A model generated the notes under the pieces. The model was not told the DNA's origin, did not search any database, and was given only the letters and a program-made list of their open reading frames with translations. From contig CP051229.1 in NCBI GenBank assembly GCA_017792365.1, forward strand, positions 1,550,001 to 1,614,000: a DNA stretch of 64,000 bases, read 5' to 3'. The translations under genes and the position numbers were made by a program. Of the stretch, positions 53,125 to 62,523 are shown piece by piece. The stretch comes from Hyphomonas sp. (GTDB taxonomy: Bacteria > Pseudomonadota > Alphaproteobacteria > Caulobacterales > Hyphomonadaceae). Within the stretch, counting starts at the first letter, position 1. Every line of letters starts with the position of its first letter.

Positions 53125-54828
53125 ATGGCCGACCAGAATAACACGATCGCGAATCTTGCCCGTTCGGGCCGCATGCGGATCGCCGCAGCCTTGCTGGTGA
53201 CGGCGCTGGTCGGCGGCAGCCTTGGCGTCATCATCCTTCGCGGTGAAAACGCCGGCAACGCGCTCCTCTATTCCGGACTCGACCTCGAAGAAGCCGCAGA
53301 GATCGCCGGACGCCTCGACACCGCCAACATCAGCTACTCGCTCGAAGGCGGCGGCTCCGCCATCTTCGTCAACCGCGCCCGCGTCGACCAGGCGCGTATG
53401 ATGCTCTCCGAACAGGGCCTGCCCACGCGCGGCTCGGTCGGCTGGGAAATCTTCGACAAGTCCGATTCGTTCGGCGCGACGACCTTCGTCCAGAACATCA
53501 ACAAGATCAGGGCTCTGGAGGGCGAGCTGTCGCGCACAATCGCCTCGCTCGACCTCGTCACCGCCGCCCGCGTCCATCTCGTCCTTCCCGAGCGCACCCT
53601 GTTCCAGCGTGAAGGCGAAAAGCCCAAGGCCACCGTTGTGCTGGGCCTGACCGGCAGCTCCATGAACGGCGAAAAAGTCCGCGCAATCCGCAATCTGGTC
53701 GCGTCCGCCGTCCCCGGCCTTGCAGTCAGCTCCATCACGATCGTTGACGACGAAGGACGCATGCTGGCCGCCGGAACGGACAGTGAGGAAGGCGGCGGTC
53801 TGGCCGGCGCGATGGGAGACGAGCGCAAGGTCGCGCTGGAGGAACAGCAGCGCCGCAAGGTTCTCGAGATCGTCGAGAACATCGCCGGCATCGGCGCCGC
53901 CCGCGTTCAGGTCTCGCTCGACGTCGACTTCAACCGAATCACCCAGAGCCAGGAAACCTTCGATCCTGACGGCCGGGTGATTAGGTCCTCCTCGACCATC
54001 GAGAACAGCTCCAGCTCCAGCGACTCCGATGGCCAGGAGGGGGTCACCGTCGGCAACAACGTACCCGGCGAGGAGCAGGCGGCCCCTGAAGCCGAAGCCA
54101 CCAGCCAGTCTTCCCAGTCCAGCACCGAGGAGACGGTCAATTACGAAATTTCCCGTTCGACCCGCACCGAAATCATCGAAGGCGGCCGCATCCAGCGCAT
54201 GACCGTTGCCGTCGCCGTCGACGATAAGCGCGTGCCGGGCGTTGACGGCGAGCCCGCCACCTTCGAGCCGCGCGCGCCGGAGGAGATCGACCGCATCCTC
54301 ACCCTGGTGAAGTCGGCCGTCGGTTTCGACGAAAGCCGTGGAGACGTCATCACGGTCGAAAACATCTCCTTTGCGCGCCCTGAAGCGTCCCTCGACGGCG
54401 CGGAGCCGCCCGGCCCGTTCGACTTCGACAAGTTTGACATCGTTCGCGGCGTGGAAATCGGCGCTCTGCTAATCACCGCGCTGATGCTGGTGTTCTTCGT
54501 GCTGCGCCCCCTCATCAAGGGCCTGATCTCAAGATCGGAAGACGATCAGGATCTCAGCCTGCCGGCGCCTGGCGCCAACAAGCGCGCGCTTCCGCCGGGT
54601 GGCGGACACCAGCCGCCGACCGCGGTCGGCGTCCCGGATCCCGACCTGTCCGGCATCTCGTCTGAACCTCCGGGACCCTCCGAACCGGGCATCGACGTCG
54701 CGCGCATTTCCGGTCAGGTGAAGGCCTCCTCGATCAAGAAGATGTCCGAGGTCGTCAATCAGCACCCGGATGAGTCGCTGTCGATCATCCGCACCTGGCT
54801 CGCCGAACCGAACCGGGAGGCGGTGTGA
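53125..54828 (+). CDS. fliF: Flagellar MS-ring protein FliF
   Basis: 567 aa from the ATG 53125. Two membrane helices bracket the periplasmic part: [20 protein letters not shown] near residues 20-39 and [20 protein letters not shown] near 445-465. The ring-building motifs include [27 protein letters not shown] and [20 protein letters not shown] (secretin-like), and the C-terminus ([22 protein letters not shown]) binds FliG. It founds the basal body at the pole. First gene of the operon; its TGA overlaps the fliG ATG by one base. A Ser-rich, acidic insert ([13 protein letters not shown]) sits in the third ring domain. Confidence 0.96.
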   Translation: MADQNNTIANLARSGRMRIAAALLVTALVGGSLGVIILRGENAGNALLYSGLDLEEAAEIAGRLDTANISYSLEGGGSAIFVNRARVDQARMMLSEQGLPTRGSVGWEIFDKSDSFGATTFVQNINKIRALEGELSRTIASLDLVTAARVHLVLPERTLFQREGEKPKATVVLGLTGSSMNGEKVRAIRNLVASAVPGLAVSSITIVDDEGRMLAAGTDSEEGGGLAGAMGDERKVALEEQQRRKVLEIVENIAGIGAARVQVSLDVDFNRITQSQETFDPDGRVIRSSSTIENSSSSSDSDGQEGVTVGNNVPGEEQAAPEAEATSQSSQSSTEETVNYEISRSTRTEIIEGGRIQRMTVAVAVDDKRVPGVDGEPATFEPRAPEEIDRILTLVKSAVGFDESRGDVITVENISFARPEASLDGAEPPGPFDFDKFDIVRGVEIGALLITALMLVFFVLRPLIKGLISRSEDDQDLSLPAPGANKRALPPGGGHQPPTAVGVPDPDLSGISSEPPGPSEPGIDVARISGQVKASSIKKMSEVVNQHPDESLSIIRTWLAEPNREAV

Positions 54829-55943
54829 TGGCCGCAGCGAAGAAAAAAGAAGAAGCCCAGGAATCTTCCACAGAGCTGGCGGCAGCTGCCCCGACCGCAC
54901 CGCCCCCAAGCGATGATGCCCAGCGCGGCGCACGAACAGTCCAGAAGGTCAACGCCCTGCACGGATCGGAAAAGGCTGCAATCCTGCTCCTCGCTTTGGG
55001 CGAAGAAGCAAAGCTCGTCTGGGAAAAACTCGACGACGACGAACTGCGGGAAATTTCTGCGGCGATGTCGAACCTCGGCCCCGTTCAGGCCGACATGGTC
55101 GAGTTCCTCATCAAGGACTTCGTCAACCGCCTGTCCGGCGCCGGCGCAGTCACCGGCTCGTACGACCAGACCCAGCGCCTGCTCGCTCAGTTCCTACCGG
55201 GCGACAAGGTCGAGAACCTGATGGAAGAGCTGCGCGGCCCCGCCGGCCGCACGATGTGGGACAAGCTCGGCAACGTGAACGAGATCGTCCTCGCGAACTA
55301 CCTGAAGAACGAATACCCCCAGACCGTCGCGGTCATCCTGTCCAAGGTGAAGACGGACCACGCGGCCCGGGTCCTCGGCTCCCTGCCGCCGGAATACGCC
55401 CTGGAAGTCATCCAGCGCATGCTGCGCATGGAGCCCGTCCAGCGCGACATCCTCGAAAAGATCGAGGTCACGCTCCGCAACGAATTCATGACCAACCTGG
55501 CGCGCACGTCAAAACGCGACAGCCACGAACAGATGGCCTCGATCTTCAACTCCTTCGACCGCCAGACCGAGGGCCGCTTCCTCGCCATGCTCGAGGAAAG
55601 CAGCAAGGAATCAGCCGACCGCATCCGTTCGCTGATGTTCGTGTTCGAGGACCTGTCCAAGCTCGACCCCGGCGGCATCCAGACCCTCCTCCGCAGCGTC
55701 GAGAAGGACAAGCTCGCGCTCGCCCTCAAGGGCGCCAACGAGGAAATGCGCAATCTCTTCATGTCGAACATGTCCGAGCGCGCCGCCAAGATCATGCGCG
55801 ACGACATGGAAGGCATGGGCGCGGTCAAGCTCAAGGATGTCGAAGGCGCCCAACAGGAAATCGTCAACAACGCAAAAGCCCTCGCCGACCGCGGCGAGAT
55901 CATGCTGGCCGAAGGCGGCGGCGAAGACGAGCTGGTCTACTAG
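54828..55943 (+). CDS. fliG: Flagellar motor switch protein FliG
   Basis: 371 aa from the ATG 54828, overlapping the fliF stop by one base. The N-terminal FliF-binding domain has [34 protein letters not shown]. The armadillo middle is [43 protein letters not shown], and the C-terminal torque domain includes [55 protein letters not shown] with the charged torque helix. It is 25-40 aa longer than E. coli FliG because of a Lys/Glu-rich N-terminus ([13 protein letters not shown]). Confidence 0.96.
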   Translation: MAAAKKKEEAQESSTELAAAAPTAPPPSDDAQRGARTVQKVNALHGSEKAAILLLALGEEAKLVWEKLDDDELREISAAMSNLGPVQADMVEFLIKDFVNRLSGAGAVTGSYDQTQRLLAQFLPGDKVENLMEELRGPAGRTMWDKLGNVNEIVLANYLKNEYPQTVAVILSKVKTDHAARVLGSLPPEYALEVIQRMLRMEPVQRDILEKIEVTLRNEFMTNLARTSKRDSHEQMASIFNSFDRQTEGRFLAMLEESSKESADRIRSLMFVFEDLSKLDPGGIQTLLRSVEKDKLALALKGANEEMRNLFMSNMSERAAKIMRDDMEGMGAVKLKDVEGAQQEIVNNAKALADRGEIMLAEGGGEDELVY

Positions 55944-55954
55944 GAGCCCATGGA

Positions 55955-56566
55955 GTGTCAGGCAGCGCCTTCATATTCGACACGGAGTTTTCGCCGGAGG
56001 GCGACGTCCTTCAGGGCGGCGAGCGGTCATTCTATTCGCGCAACGAAGCCACTGAGCTCGCAAGTCGCGCACGTCAGGAAGGCGAGCAAGCAGCCCAGGC
56101 GCAAGGCGTCGCGGCGCTCTACGCCTTCATGTCCGACATCGGCGCCATCCATGCGGGCCTCGCACAGGCCGCCGCGCAGGTCCGCGAGGAAGCAGCGGAG
56201 CTGGCGCTGGCGGCAGCCCGCAAGATCGCCGACGCTGCGCTCGACGCAAACGGCCGGGGCTGCCGCCGAGGCGCTGTCCGAGGCGATCCGCAACCTCAAG
56301 TCAGGCCCGCAATCATCGTCAGCGTACCCAAGGACGCCATGCAGGCCCTCCTGCCCCACCTCGAAAAGCTCAAGGCCTCCGGCGCGGCCGACGCCATCCG
56401 GCTTGAGCCCAACGACAATGCGCGCCCCGGAGACTGGCGCATCGAATGGGACGACGGCGCGCAAAGTTTCGACCGCGAGCAGGTTGCGGATGCAGTCGAG
56501 GCTGCCGTCCGCGCCCGTCTTCAGGATCCAGTTGCAACCCAGCCCGATCTTTTTTCGGCTGCGTAG
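55955..56566 (+). CDS. fliH: Flagellar assembly protein FliH/FlbE (two compensating indels)
   Basis: 203 aa. A GTG at 55955 (GGAG 8 bases upstream) opens SGSAFIFDTEFSPEGDVLQGGE, then a coiled region (ASRARQEGEQAAQAQGVAALYAFMSDIGAIHAGLAQAAAQVREEAAELALAAARKIADAALDANG). Between about 56262 and 56307 the reading jumps: as read it gives RGCRRGAVRGDPQPQVRP, but one base fewer in the GGGG at 56255-56258 and one more near 56307 gives RAAAEALSEAIRNLKSGPAIIVSVPK, normal for FliH/FlbE. The remainder (PHLEKLKASGAADAIRLEPNDNARPGDWRIEWDDGAQSFDREQVADAVEAAVRARLQ) is the conserved C-terminal V-ATPase-E-like domain. It regulates the FliI ATPase. Confidence 0.85.
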   Translation: MSGSAFIFDTEFSPEGDVLQGGERSFYSRNEATELASRARQEGEQAAQAQGVAALYAFMSDIGAIHAGLAQAAAQVREEAAELALAAARKIADAALDANGRGCRRGAVRGDPQPQVRPAIIVSVPKDAMQALLPHLEKLKASGAADAIRLEPNDNARPGDWRIEWDDGAQSFDREQVADAVEAAVRARLQDPVATQPDLFSAA

Positions 56567-56581
56567 TGAAAGGCGAATGTC

Positions 56582-56950
56582 ATGAGCACCAGTGATCTTG
56601 ACCTGCCAGATCTCAAACAGGCCGCCGCGCCCGGCACTGCCGTTGGGCAGGCGAACCAGGGTCCCGCCCACTCTGAAGGCGGGTCAGAGGACGAACCGCA
56701 GAAACTCGCAGCAGACCTCCAGCCCGTCTTCGACGTGCCCGTCTCGGTCCAGGCCGTCATCGGCAAGACCAAGATGGAAGTCTCGGAGCTGCTCCGTCTT
56801 GCGCCCGGCTCCGTGCTCGAACTCGATCGCCGCGTCGGCGAAGCGATCGACATCTACGTCAACTCACGCCTCGTCGCGCGCGGCGAAGTCGTCGTCATCG
56901 AAGACCAGCTCGGCGTCACGATGACGGAAATCATCAAGAACGCGGAATAG
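56582..56950 (+). CDS. fliN: Flagellar motor switch protein FliN
   Basis: 122 aa. The N-terminal 45 residues are variable; then the SpoA domain follows: VFDVPVSVQAVIGKTKMEVSELLRLAPGSVLELDRRVGEAIDIYVNSRLVARGEVVVIEDQLGVTMTEII, complete FliN signature. It forms the lower C-ring. It starts 15 bp after the fliH stop and precedes flbD by 51 bp in the same operon. Confidence 0.95.
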   Translation: MSTSDLDLPDLKQAAAPGTAVGQANQGPAHSEGGSEDEPQKLAADLQPVFDVPVSVQAVIGKTKMEVSELLRLAPGSVLELDRRVGEAIDIYVNSRLVARGEVVVIEDQLGVTMTEIIKNAE

Positions 56951-57001
56951 GCCCATGACCCTTAGCCAGCCGCAGACCCAATCTCCCGGAGGAGCTGCCC
57001 A

Positions 57002-58375
57002 ATGCGCGTTCTGATCGTCGGAACCCTCCAGGGACAATTGTCCAACGCCACGAAGATCGCCTTCGAGCGCGGCGCCAAGGTCGTCCACGCAGACACGGCC
57101 GCCGTTGCGCTCGAACTACTGCGTGCAGGTAAAGGCGCCGATCTGCTTCTTGTCGACGTCAACGAAGACATCTCAGGTCTCTGCGTCGCGATGAAGTCGG
57201 AGCGCATCGTCGTCCCGCTCGTCGCCTGCGGCGTCATGGCGACGCCCGAAATCGCAGCCGCCGCCATCCGCGCCGGCGCCCGCGAATTCATCCCTCTGCC
57301 GCCCGATCCGGAACTCATCGCCGCCGTCCTCGCTGCGGTTGCCGACGACGACCGCCCGATGATCGCCACCGATCCGTCCATGGTGGCGGTGAAATCATTC
57401 GCAGAGAAGGTCGCGCCGTCGGAAGCCTCGGTGCTAATCACCGGCGAAAGCGGCGTCGGCAAGGAAGTGATGGCGCGCTTCATCCACGCCAATTCCGCGC
57501 GCGCCGACAAGCCGTACATATCCGTGAACTGCGCCGCCATCCCCGAGAACCTGCTCGAAAGCGAGCTCTTCGGTCACGAGAAGGGCGCTTTCACAGGCGC
57601 AGTCTCGCGCCGTATCGGCAAGTTCGAGGAAGCCAACGGCGGCACGCTGCTGCTCGATGAAATCTCCGAGATGGACATCCGCCTGCAGGCCAAACTCCTG
57701 CGCGCCATTCAGGAACGCGAGATCGATCGCGTCGGCGGCGGCAAGCCGGTGCCGGTCGACATCCGCATCATCGCCACCACGAACCGCAACCTCAACGAAG
57801 CGGTCACCGCCGGCGAGTTCCGCGGCGACCTGCTCTATCGCCTCAATGTCGTGAACCTCCACATCCCGCCGCTGCGCGAGCGAGCACGCGATATCATCGC
57901 CCTGTCGACCTACTTCATCGACAAGTATTCGACCGCCAACGGCTTCAACCCGCGCCGCATCTCGAACGAGGCCCGCGAAGCCATCCAGAATGCGCCATGG
58001 CCTGGCAACGTCCGCGAACTCGAGAACGCAATGCACCGCGCCGTCATCCTCGCCCAGGGCGAGGAGATCCAGGCCGACGACCTGCGCTCGCCAGATGGCC
58101 GGCGCGTTACCGAAAGTGCCTTCGACGCACGCGCCGGCCATGCGGTCGCCGCGGCCGAAGGCGCACTGGGCCTCTCAGGCGTGCGCGTCGGGCAGACGGT
58201 CGCCGAAGTGGAACAGGAACTGATCCTCTCAACGCTGGATCACTGCCTCGGCAACCGGACTCACGCCGCCAACATTCTCGGCATCTCGATCCGCACCCTG
58301 CGCAACAAGCTGCGCGCCTACTCCGACGCCGGCGTCGACATCGCCGCTCCCGGCGAAACCAGAGCAGCAGGATAG
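57002..58375 (+). CDS. flbD: Sigma-54-dependent flagellar regulator FlbD
   Basis: 457 aa. The receiver-like N-terminus (1-120) keeps Asp52 (LLLVDVNED) but lacks the acidic pair (LIVGT instead of LIVDD) and the conserved Lys (FIPLPPDP), so it is degenerate, in line with FlbD activation by FliX rather than by phosphorylation. The AAA+ domain has Walker [15 protein letters not shown] (sigma-54 contact), Walker [11 protein letters not shown] and the arginine-finger region. The C-terminal Fis-type helix-turn-helix is [36 protein letters not shown]. It should activate late genes such as fliK-flgD-flgE. GGAGGAG lies before its ATG. Confidence 0.95.
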   Translation: MRVLIVGTLQGQLSNATKIAFERGAKVVHADTAAVALELLRAGKGADLLLVDVNEDISGLCVAMKSERIVVPLVACGVMATPEIAAAAIRAGAREFIPLPPDPELIAAVLAAVADDDRPMIATDPSMVAVKSFAEKVAPSEASVLITGESGVGKEVMARFIHANSARADKPYISVNCAAIPENLLESELFGHEKGAFTGAVSRRIGKFEEANGGTLLLDEISEMDIRLQAKLLRAIQEREIDRVGGGKPVPVDIRIIATTNRNLNEAVTAGEFRGDLLYRLNVVNLHIPPLRERARDIIALSTYFIDKYSTANGFNPRRISNEAREAIQNAPWPGNVRELENAMHRAVILAQGEEIQADDLRSPDGRRVTESAFDARAGHAVAAAEGALGLSGVRVGQTVAEVEQELILSTLDHCLGNRTHAANILGISIRTLRNKLRAYSDAGVDIAAPGETRAAG

Positions 58376-58381
58376 ACCTGA

Positions 58382-60483
58382 ATGGCGCAGTCAGCGGCAA
58401 TTCCAGGCGGATCGTTCAACCTGAACAACTTCGCGCGGCATCTGGCAAAGGGCGAATACGCCCTTGGCGCCGGCGTGATCGCGCTGGTGATCATGCTGAT
58501 CATCCCGATCCCCGCCTTCCTGCTCGACTTCCTGCTCGCCATCTCGATCACGCTCTCCGTGCTGATCCTGATGACGGCGCTGCTGATCAAGAAACCGCTT
58601 GAGTTCTCGGCCTTCCCCACGGTCCTCCTGCTGGCGACCCTGCTGCGGCTCGCGCTGAACATCGCCACGACACGCCTGATCCTGTCGAATGGACACACCG
58701 GGCCCGACGCAGCCGGCAACATCATTCAGGCCTTCGGCGGCTTCGTGATGCAGAACAATTACGTCATCGGCGTCGTCGTCTTCATCATCCTGGTGATCGT
58801 CAACTTCGTCGTCATCACCAAGGGCTCGGGCCGTATCGCCGAAGTCGCCGCCCGCTTCACCCTGGACGCCATGCCCGGCAAGCAGATGGCGATCGACGCA
58901 GACCTCTCCGCCGGAATGATCACCGAGGACGAAGCCAAGGCCCGCCGCAAGGAACTTGAAGGCGAAAGCAATTTCTACGGCGCCATGGACGGCGCATCCA
59001 AATTCGTCCGCGGCGACGCCATGGCCGGCATCCTGATCACGCTGATCAACATCATTGGCGGCCTCACGATCGGCGTCGCGCAGGAAGGCCTCGCCTTCGA
59101 AACCGCAGCGAACTCCTACACCACACTCACCGTCGGCGACGGCATCGTCTCGCAGATCCCCGCCCTGATCGTTTCGGTTGCGGCCGGTATGCTGGTGTCC
59201 AAGGCGGGCGTCGAAGGCGCAACCAACCAGGCGCTCGGCACGCAGCTGTTCACCAACCCCCGCGGTCTCGCCATGGCCGCCGCTGCGGCCGCATTCGCCG
59301 GTCTTCTCCCCGGCATGCCGATCATCCCCTTCGCCTTGCTGGCAGGCATTGCTGGCTACGGCGCCTATCGCGGCTGGAAGCGTCAGGAGAGGGAGGAAGT
59401 CGAGAAAGCCGCCGCCGTGCGCAAGCAGGAACAGGCGGTCAAACCGAAGGAACAGCCAATCTCCGAAAGCCTGGCTGTGGATGAACTCAAGATCGAGCTC
59501 GGCTTCGGCCTCCTCGGCTTCATCAACGAAACGGCCGGACGCAAGCTCACCGACCAGGTCAAGGCGGTCCGCCGCCAGATCGCGACGGAATACGGCTTCA
59601 TCGTTCCGCAGGTGCGCATCATCGACAACGTCGAGCTGGGCAACGACGAATATCGCATCCTGATCAAGGAAGTGGTCGCCGGCCGCGGCATCCTGCGCCC
59701 CGCCCAGCACCTCGCGATGGAGATGTCCGGCGACAACTCAACGCTTGTGGGCGAACGAGTCAATGAACCGGTATTCGGTCTCCCGGCCGTTTGGATCGAC
59801 GGCGAATCCCGTGAGAACGCGCTCGTCGCTGGCTACACCGTGGTCGACGCGGCAACCGTCCTCACCACCCACTTCACCGAGCTCGTGAAAGAGAACATGG
59901 CCGAGCTGCTTTCGTTCGCCAGCGTCAAGGCCCTGATCGAGGAACTGCCCAAACCGCAGGCCTCCCTGGTCGACGACATCACGCCCAACCAGATCACGCT
60001 GTCCGGTATCCAGCGCGTCCTGCAGAACCTGCTGCGCGAACGCATCTCCGTGCGTGACTTCCCCACTATTCTCGAAGCGATCGCCGAAGCCACCGCCAGC
60101 TCCACCGACCTGCTCGCCGTCACCGAACACGTCCGCCAGCGCCTCGCTCGCCAGCTCTGCAATGCAAACGCCGACCCCAGCGACACGCTCTGCGTCCTGC
60201 CGCTGTCGGCGCACTGGGAGGAAACCTTCGCCAACTCTCTCATTGGCCAGGGCCCCGAGCGTCAGTTCGCACTCGATCCGTCAAAGCTTCAGGATTTCGT
60301 CCGTGACCTGCGGCGGGCGTTCGAAAGCGCCGGACAATCCGGCGACACGCCGGTCCTGCTCACCTCCGCTCCCATCCGCCCCTACGTGCGCTCGCTCGTC
60401 GAACGCTTCCGCCCACAAACCACAGTCATGTCTCAGAACGAGATTCACCGAAGGCCCGCCTGCGCTCCGCCGGCGCGGTCTGA
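58382..60483 (+). CDS. flhA: Flagellar export gate protein FlhA (frameshift at C-terminus)
   Basis: About 700 aa when repaired. The eight-helix export domain begins GVIALVIMLIIPIPAFLLDFLLAISITLSVLILM and includes FPTVLLLATLLRLALNIATTRLIL; the cytoplasmic domain includes ERVNEPVFGLPAVWID and PQTTVMSQNEIH. Family members end SQNEIHP-x-ARL-x-x-x-G-x-(V/I). Here CACCGAAG at 60446-60453 needs one more C to give HPKARLRSAGAV followed by the TGA at 60481. Without it the frame runs on through the next gene to 61513, an artefact. The protein is the core of the type III export gate. Confidence 0.9.
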
Positions 60484-60506
60484 GTCCACGCAAGAAGGTA
60501 GCTGCC

Positions 60507-61513
60507 ATGAAAATGAAAATGTTCGCAGCCCCTACCGAGGAAGAGGCGCTCGCCCTCGTCCGGGAGGAACTGGGACCGGACGCAGTCATCCTGTCGACCT
60601 ACGACGACGAGAATGGCCGCGTCGAAGTCCGGGCCGCCGTCGAACGCGTCTTCAGCCACCGCTTCGCGCCGCCACAGGGCGAGACAGTCCGGCCCTTCTT
60701 CAACCAGATGTCAGACATCCGCGCCGAGCAGCGGCAGGACACGATGCGCGACGGCCTGAGTGCGGCGCTGCACGCCAAGGGAGCGCCCGACGCCTTCATT
60801 CATCTCGTCGCCCGGGGGCGCGAAGATGGGCCCAGCCTCGAACGCCGGGCGCCCTGTCGGCTGGCCTCGAAGGCGCGCTCACCTTCGCGCCGATCCAGCC
60901 GGGCGTCGATCGCTCGCTGCTGCTGATCGGCCCTCACGGCTCCGGAAAGACGACGGCGACTGCAAAACTCAGCCTCCAGTTCGCCCATAGTGATTCGCCC
61001 ATGCCGGCCCTCTCCGCCGACCTCGACGTTAACGGCCAGGCCGCCCGGCTCGCCGCCCTGATGAGGGCTCCTCGCGTCGCGGCCATGTTTTCCCCAGATT
61101 CCTTGTTCAAAACAGTCCGTCAGAGACAGGACGAAGGCGAACGCCTGCTCATCGACGGCCCGAGCTTCAATGCCGCCAGCGATCAGGACATGATGCGCCT
61201 TAAGGCATTGATTTCATGTATGGAAGTCGAGCCCGTACTGGTGATCTCGGCGTCGGCTCACCCGCTCGACCTGGAGGACGACGCCCGCGCCTACGCCCAG
61301 TGCGGCGTACGTCGCGTAATCGTGACCGGTCTGGACGCCGTAAGACGCCCAGGCGCCGCAATCGCAGCAATTTCTTCAGCTCGGTTAAGCATCGCTCAAC
61401 TAGGTATGGGGCCTAGTATGGCCAGCGGACTAGCGCCCGCTTCGGCCGAACGCATAGCCCGCCTGCTGTTGGACGGGCAGCCGGAGACGGAATTGCTCAA
61501 GGGAGCCGCATAG
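60507..61513 (+). CDS. flhF: FlhF-like SRP GTPase (frameshifted, degenerate GTPase motifs)
   Basis: About 335 aa when repaired. The N-terminus is MKMKMFAAPTEEEALALVREELGPDAVILSTYDD, typical of FlhF, in frame 3 to about 60845. The rest is in frame 2 (GALSAGLEGALTFAPIQPGVDRSLLLIG...); one extra G in CGGGC at 60846-60850 joins them. The P-loop GPHGSGKTTATAK is intact, but the G3 motif reads LIDGPS (normally DTAG) and G4 reads VTGLD (normally TKLD). FlhF places the flagellum at the pole. Whether this one hydrolyses GTP is doubtful. flhG starts right after its stop. Confidence 0.85.
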
Positions 61514-62362
61514 ATGAACTTCGGGTTCAGCAAGAAAGACGGTCGGTCCCCGCAAGCGCGGGTCGAACCAGCGTCAGTCATCGCGGTCGCCTCCGGCAAG
61601 GGCGGCGTCGGCAAGACGTGGCTCTCGACGACACTGGCCGCAAGCTTCGCCAGCATGGGCCGCAGGGTCCTGCTCGTGGACGGCGACCTCGGTCTCGCCA
61701 ACGTCGACGTCCAGCTCGGCATCGCCCCGGAAACCGACCTCGCAGCAGTCGTCGCGGGATGGGTCGAACTCCAGGACGCGGTCTGCCCCGTCAACGGCGG
61801 CGCAGGCACGGCCTCAGGTTTCGACGTCCTGCCCGGCCGCTCAGGCTCAGGCGCGCTCGCCGGCCTGCCGCCCGAGGAAGCCGCAAAGCTCGCCGCAACC
61901 CTCACCTCGGTCGCCATGCAGTACGACACCGTGCTGATCGACCTCGGGGCAGGCATCGAGGAAAGCGTCATGCGCCTCGCACGCGCCTGCGACCGCTGCG
62001 TGATCGTCGCCAACGATGAACCAACATCGATGACCGACGCCTACGCCTTCATCAAGGTGCTGCGCGGCTACGCGCCAAGCGTCCAGCCGTGGATCGCCGT
62101 CAACATGGCCGACACCCGTGTCGCCGGACGCCGCACCTACGAAGCCCTCGCGCGCGCAAGCCAGACCTTCCTCGGCTTCCGCCCGCCAATGGCCGGCATC
62201 ATCCTGCGCGACCCCAAGGTTCGCGAAGCCATCCGTCAGCAGAAGACGATCGTCCAGCTGGATCCCAACACCGCTGCCGTCGACGCCTTCCAGATTGCCG
62301 AAGCGCTCGTGCGCGGCGGCGCAGAATCGACCGAGGACAGCCAGTACGCCCGCAGCGCCTGA
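61514..62362 (+). CDS. flhG: MinD-like ATPase FlhG/FleN
   Basis: 282 aa. The deviant Walker A is SGKGGVGKTWLSTTLA, followed by LLVDGDLGLANVDVQLGI (switch I), VLIDLGAGIEESVMRLARACDRCVIVANDEPTSMTDAYAFIKVL (switch II and the MinD-type segment). FlhG controls flagellar number with FlhF. The ATG directly follows the flhF stop (TAGATG), so they are coupled. Last gene of the fliF operon; a strong terminator follows within 60 bp. Confidence 0.93.
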   Translation: MNFGFSKKDGRSPQARVEPASVIAVASGKGGVGKTWLSTTLAASFASMGRRVLLVDGDLGLANVDVQLGIAPETDLAAVVAGWVELQDAVCPVNGGAGTASGFDVLPGRSGSGALAGLPPEEAAKLAATLTSVAMQYDTVLIDLGAGIEESVMRLARACDRCVIVANDEPTSMTDAYAFIKVLRGYAPSVQPWIAVNMADTRVAGRRTYEALARASQTFLGFRPPMAGIILRDPKVREAIRQQKTIVQLDPNTAAVDAFQIAEALVRGGAESTEDSQYARSA

Positions 62363-62393
62363 CCTCGCGTCCAACCATCTCCGTAGTCCAATT

Positions 62394-62423
62394 GGGCCGG
62401 CGCCTCGCCGGCCCCTTTTTTTT
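62394..62423 (+). terminator. Intrinsic terminator of the fliF-flhG operon
   Basis: GGGCCGGCG-CCT-CGCCGGCCC stem-loop (9-bp perfect stem), followed by C and eight T. A textbook Rho-independent terminator 31 bp after the flhG stop. Confidence 0.9.
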
Positions 62424-62523
62424 CGTCGCTGGGTTGAAACTTGCCGCTCCGGGCCAAAACGGCTGGCCTCCGGCGGGTTTGTGCTGCTACGACCCTGTTC
62501 ACTGAGCTTGGGCGGGGGACATC

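Noticed and set aside
58382-61513. A single 1043-codon frame that looks like an FlhA-FlhF fusion
   Set aside because: The segment between SQNEIH and the GTPase part is out-of-frame nonsense; restoring one base ends FlhA at the TGA at 60481, and flhF has its own ATG at 60507.
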